Of a stretch of DNA of 64,000 nt, positions 60,761 through 64,000 are shown one piece after another (position 1 is the first letter of the stretch; each line of letters begins with the position of its first letter). The stretch comes from Myrica gale (taxonomy: Eukaryota > Streptophyta > Magnoliopsida > Fagales > Myricaceae), in the NCBI GenBank assembly GCA_963930655.1, contig OZ005608.1:26251271-26315270 (forward strand), written 5' to 3'. The notes beneath the pieces were generated by a model. That model did not search any database and was not told the DNA's origin. It saw only the letters and a program-made list of their open reading frames with translations. Made by a program: the position numbers and the translations under genes.

Positions 60761-62151
60761 TTTTATTTCTCTAAACTTTTGTGTGACACACTTTGTCATT
60801 GATTCATAAGTGCTTCACATTTTTGTCTAACTTCATTGTGAGCACTATCATGTCTGCCAACATGTTCAATCTCTCCAGCGCCTTTTTCCAGTTATCAAAT
60901 CCCTTAGATATAAACACATCTCCCCCGGATTGTGCTCCTTTAGGTCGCCTAAATAGATAACATCACAAACAATAAGTTGCATCCTTTGATACACTATATT
61001 CTAACCATGGATAATCTTTGCACCATACCTCCCTAAAACCCCTCAAATCATTCTCACATTTCTTCTTGGGAAAAACATAACCTCGAGGTTGAAAAGCACA
61101 TTTGATCAAGTACTCTCTACAGACTTGATCCTAAATCCTAGCATCATACGAGTCAATAGATTTACGCAACCCTAGGTCAGAATTAGAATCCTCACATTAG
61201 GAGTATTAGACGAATCCATGCTTCATGGCTTTTTTTATTATAAAAAATCTATTCATTATCTAAAAAGAACAAAACAAAACAAAACAATTTAAAATGTCCA
61301 TCAGCATATGAGGAAGACAATTCTTAACACTCATCAATAATTATGGAGTTTGATGCATATATGAAGATAATGAATCTTCTTCTGTCAAAAAGTATTGGTG
61401 CACTCAGCTATTACTTGTTAAAAAATAACCTCAAAAATAAATTGGATCAATCAAAAACAGTATTTTTGTGCTTCATTTCTAATTGGCAAATGATAAATTA
61501 GTGAGGACCTACATAATTTATGTATTAGTGCAGTTACAGTGATAATGAACCACACAGATGGAGTAGTCCAAAAATGGTGTATTTCACAGGTCTCTGTACA
61601 TGAGAAATTTCCTGCATCCTTGGAATAATAATAAATCTATGCCTACCACAAGGGTCAACCAACAATGTTACAATGGAAAAAGTTAGCCAAAAACTTACTG
61701 TGCTACAATATATGAATGTGAGAGATCAAAGGCGGAGCTGGGCTTGCCGGGGTTGGCGCCGCTGGCGGTCTGTCGGGGATGGTGGGCGTTCGGCGGGGCA
61801 GTGGCAGGGCGCGGCAGTGAGCAGTGAGAGGGACTGCTGAGGTGTGAGGGCTGAGAGAGACACATAGAGATCGCAGAGTGAGTGTGAGAGATGAATGAGT
61901 AGTTTTTTTAAATCAAAGGATGAAACGACGACGTTTCACCATCTGATTTAAAGAAAAAAAATAATTAAGCAAGCAGACCACACGGATTGGGCCAGCGGGT
62001 GCGCCAATCCCGCCCCCACTGGCCCTAGAAGCAGGCCTGGGCCAGTGTGGGCGGACCTGCTTCTTAATAACCAAAAAAAATTTGCAAAAGAATTGTGGAG
62101 CCAGTGGGGGTGGCCGCCCCCGCTGGCACCTCTGGATCCGCCTATGCTTCT
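60760..62151 (-). mobile_element. TTF-zinc-finger hAT transposon copy 1, 3'-truncated
   Basis: The 5' terminus on the minus strand is at about 62151 (CATAGGCGGATCCAGAGGTG), followed by a leader with CCAGCGGGGGCGGCC-type GC blocks and GAGAGACAC tracts. A degenerate N-terminus of a TTF-zinc-finger hAT transposase follows between about 61240 and 60760. Pieces recognised are DLGLRKSIDSYDA, FQPRGYVFPKKKCEN, CYLFRRPKGAQSGGDVF, GFDNWKKALERLN and HDSAHNEVRQKCEALMNQ. Stops and frameshifts are frequent. The element breaks off near 60760, losing the DUF4371 and dimerisation regions. It shares 60860-61560 with the copy at 63200-63925 and runs in the same direction. Confidence 0.75.
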
Positions 62152-62174
62152 TGGGCTGCCTTTGCCTCTTGTGG

Positions 62175-62700
62175 ATCACTTGCTTCTTGGTTGGTTGCCA
62201 TGTTGTTGTTTTTTTTCCTAAGCAAGTTGTACGTATTCCATTAAATAATCAGGGCAATCAAGGAGGAATCCATAGATTGATGCTGGAGAGGCAATGCACA
62301 GGAATACAAAATGTGGGGATATTCTCAATCAACATCTCTTTTGCGGTCCATTGGGCTACATTATGAGCCAGCCTATTAGCTTTGCGATTTACATGATGAA
62401 GCTCCAAGAAGGATGGGATTCTCATATATGGAGAATGTCAGAGATAATCGAGCTCATACGCCAATCACTCGGAATCACTTCTTAGCATATTGCATGCACC
62501 ACATATAAATTATCCCCTTCAAACATAACCACTTCCTTAGAAAGAAGATGTGCCTCCTACGCAGCAAATAAAACTGGGTTGGCTTCCCTAGAATTGAAGG
62601 GCTTGGTGACATGCTATTTGTCCAAACAAAAAGAAAATCTGCTGCAGAATTAGACACACAACTGCCAGCATTTATAAAGATCGACAAACTGCCAGCATAG
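62175..62700 (-). mobile_element. RNase H (RVT_3) retro-fragment with A-tail
   Basis: The minus-strand translation contains PVLFAA, EVVMFEGDNLYVVHAIC, PSDWRMSSIISDILHI and KANRLAHNVAQWTAKEM, the C-terminal RNase H-like domain (RVT_3) of plant LINE-type elements. In-frame stops (at least three) show decay. The 3' end has an A-rich tail (T-run near 62200-62216 on the plus strand). It sits between the 5' end of hAT copy 1 and the 3' end of hAT copy 2. Confidence 0.65.
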
Positions 62701-62757
62701 AGAGGGCCTGGTTGTCATGTTTGGTGTCAGCTTCTAAGCGCAAAAGTTGGCAGCACG

Positions 62758-64000
62758 CACTGACGTATCTAGGATATAAAATGAGTGAGGTCGAATTTAT
62801 AAGGGAAAATAACCAAAAAAAAATTCTACATAACGTAAAAAAGTGTCTTAAAATTACAATATCGCAAATTAAGAACTAAAAACATTAAAAATAATGAAAT
62901 ACACTTACTGTATTATTTGCTAATACTGAGAGATGGTAATTGGATCCTACGGATATTCGACCTTTGAGGCCTCATCATACCCTTGACCTCTCAATCTGGA
63001 TATTGATAACTCGTGTCTTGCAAACAATTTATCTATAATAGTTTTTAAAGATTGGTAGCATGTGTCAGTAACATGTTTCACACCAAGAAATCGTTCAATC
63101 ACCTATCCACTTTTGTTCACATATCTCAAAACCACTGTTATGTGCTCCTTCACTGAACTATCTCGAGACTCATCAACCATAAGACAAAAAAATTCATCCC
63201 CAATGTCTTTAATGATAGCAAGTGTAGTATGTACTGCACAAGCACTCACCACAAACACATCTCCCCCGGATTGTGTTCCTTTAGGTCGCCTAAATAGATA
63301 ACACCACAAACAATAAGATGCATCCTCTGATACACTATATTCAAATCTTTCTCACATTTCTTCTTAGGAAAAACATAGTCACGAGGTTGAAAAGCACGTT
63401 TGATCAAGTACTTCATACGAACTTGATCCTGAATCATAGCGTTATATGAGTCAATAGATTTACGCAACCCTAGGTCAAAAATAATATCATCCGAACTCAA
63501 CAAAGGGCGAGGTCTTTTCGAACTAGAATCTTCATTAGAAATAATAGCCACATTAGGAGTATTAGACGACTGCATGCTTCGTGACTTTTTTTTAATCAAA
63601 AATCTATCCATTATCTAAAAAGAAAAGAACAAAACAAAACAAAACAAAACAAAACACTTTAAAATGTCTATCAACATATGAGGAAGACAATTCTTAACAC
63701 TCATCAATAATTATGGAGTTTGATGCCTATATAAAGATAAGAAATTTTCTTCTGTAAAAAATTATTGGTGCACTCAGCTATTTCTCGTTAAAAAATAACC
63801 TCAGTAATAAATTATATTAATAAAAAACAATATTTCTATGCTTTCCTTTCTAATTGGCAAATGATAAATTAGTGAGGACCTACATAATTTATGTATTAGT
63901 GCAGTTAAAGTGATAATGGACCAGTGGGAGGGATTGCTGAGGCGTGAGGGCTGAGGGAGACACGGAGAGATCGCAGAGTGAAAGAGAGAGACGTGAGTAA
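62758..64000 (-). mobile_element. TTF-zinc-finger hAT transposon copy 2, internally deleted, runs off the window
   Basis: The 3' terminus is near 62758 (CACTGACGTATCTAGG on the plus strand, similar to hAT ends). Minus-strand coding begins at 63611: MDRFLIKKKSRSM, DLGLRKSIDSYNA, FQPRDYVFPKKKCEKDLN and YLFRRPKGTQSGGDVFV. It then jumps directly to VSACAVHTTLAIIKDIGDEF, MVDESRDSSVKEHITVVLRY, ERFLGVKHVTDTCYQSLKT and RGQGYDEASK, which belong to the DUF4371 region. The material between the zinc-finger part and DUF4371 is missing, and the C-terminal dimerisation domain is absent. The leader (to 64000) repeats copy 1 with a deletion near 63920. The 5' terminus lies outside the window. Confidence 0.78.

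Noticed and set aside
61726..62151. A separate nested hAT MITE bounded by CAAAGGCGGAGC and GGATCCGCCTATG
   Set aside because: The ends look alike, but the 8-bp flanks differ and the interior continues the leader of copy 1, so the sequence was kept as part of that element.
62082..62366. Plus-strand open frame across the hAT and RVT_3 junction
   Set aside because: It crosses a transposon terminus and reads the antisense of an RNase H-like domain.

Overview
The window is nuclear DNA of a flowering plant, almost certainly a eudicot. It holds intron-rich genes with GT-AG introns, AT-rich spacers, plant-only families (LRR receptor kinase, UPL-type HECT ligase, NOI/RIN4 peptide, P-class PPR, cellulose-synthase-like E) and many small plant transposons (MITEs, a tRNA-type SINE, LINE 3' ends, hAT relatives). 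No bacterial operon, CRISPR array or virus was seen. Exon joins were worked out by hand from splice sites, phase and family resemblance; none was checked against transcripts or databases.

Layout. 0.2-8 kb: an LRR receptor-like kinase locus on the minus strand, spoiled by one in-frame stop, with a duplicated 3' exon remnant on one side and a probable remnant on the other, all peppered with transposons. 8.0-12.9 kb: a seven-exon PARN/CAF1-type poly(A) exoribonuclease (minus). 13.9-20.6 kb: a 17-exon NusB plus SUN-domain RNA m5C methyltransferase (minus). 21.3-23.2 kb: a divergently transcribed three-exon gene of unknown function (plus). 23.2-27.9 kb: spacer with a Mutator-type MITE, another foldback element and a SINE. 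27.9-43.1 kb: a giant UPL1/UPL2-type HECT E3 ubiquitin ligase of about 3,790 residues, with one 8-kb exon (plus). 45.9-49.3 kb: a decayed PPR gene. 49.5-49.9 kb: a second copy of the Mutator-type MITE. 50.9-53.5 kb: a small NOI/RIN4-like gene (plus). 55.8-57.6 kb: a p24 beta cargo-receptor gene (minus). 59.3-59.7 kb: a broken cellulose-synthase-like E fragment. 60.8-64 kb: two decayed TTF-zinc-finger hAT transposase copies with an RNase H (RVT_3) retro-fragment between them.

Functionally the intact genes are housekeeping genes: RNA 3' end trimming, RNA base methylation, protein ubiquitination, membrane traffic and membrane-linked immunity signalling. They do not form a pathway or cluster. The most informative signals are in the accessory DNA: transposons with exact target-site duplications, deletion derivatives of one hAT family lying in the same orientation, and gene decay caught at different stages (one stop codon in the kinase, many lesions in the PPR gene, fragments of CSLE). 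I did not find a convincing new biological system.
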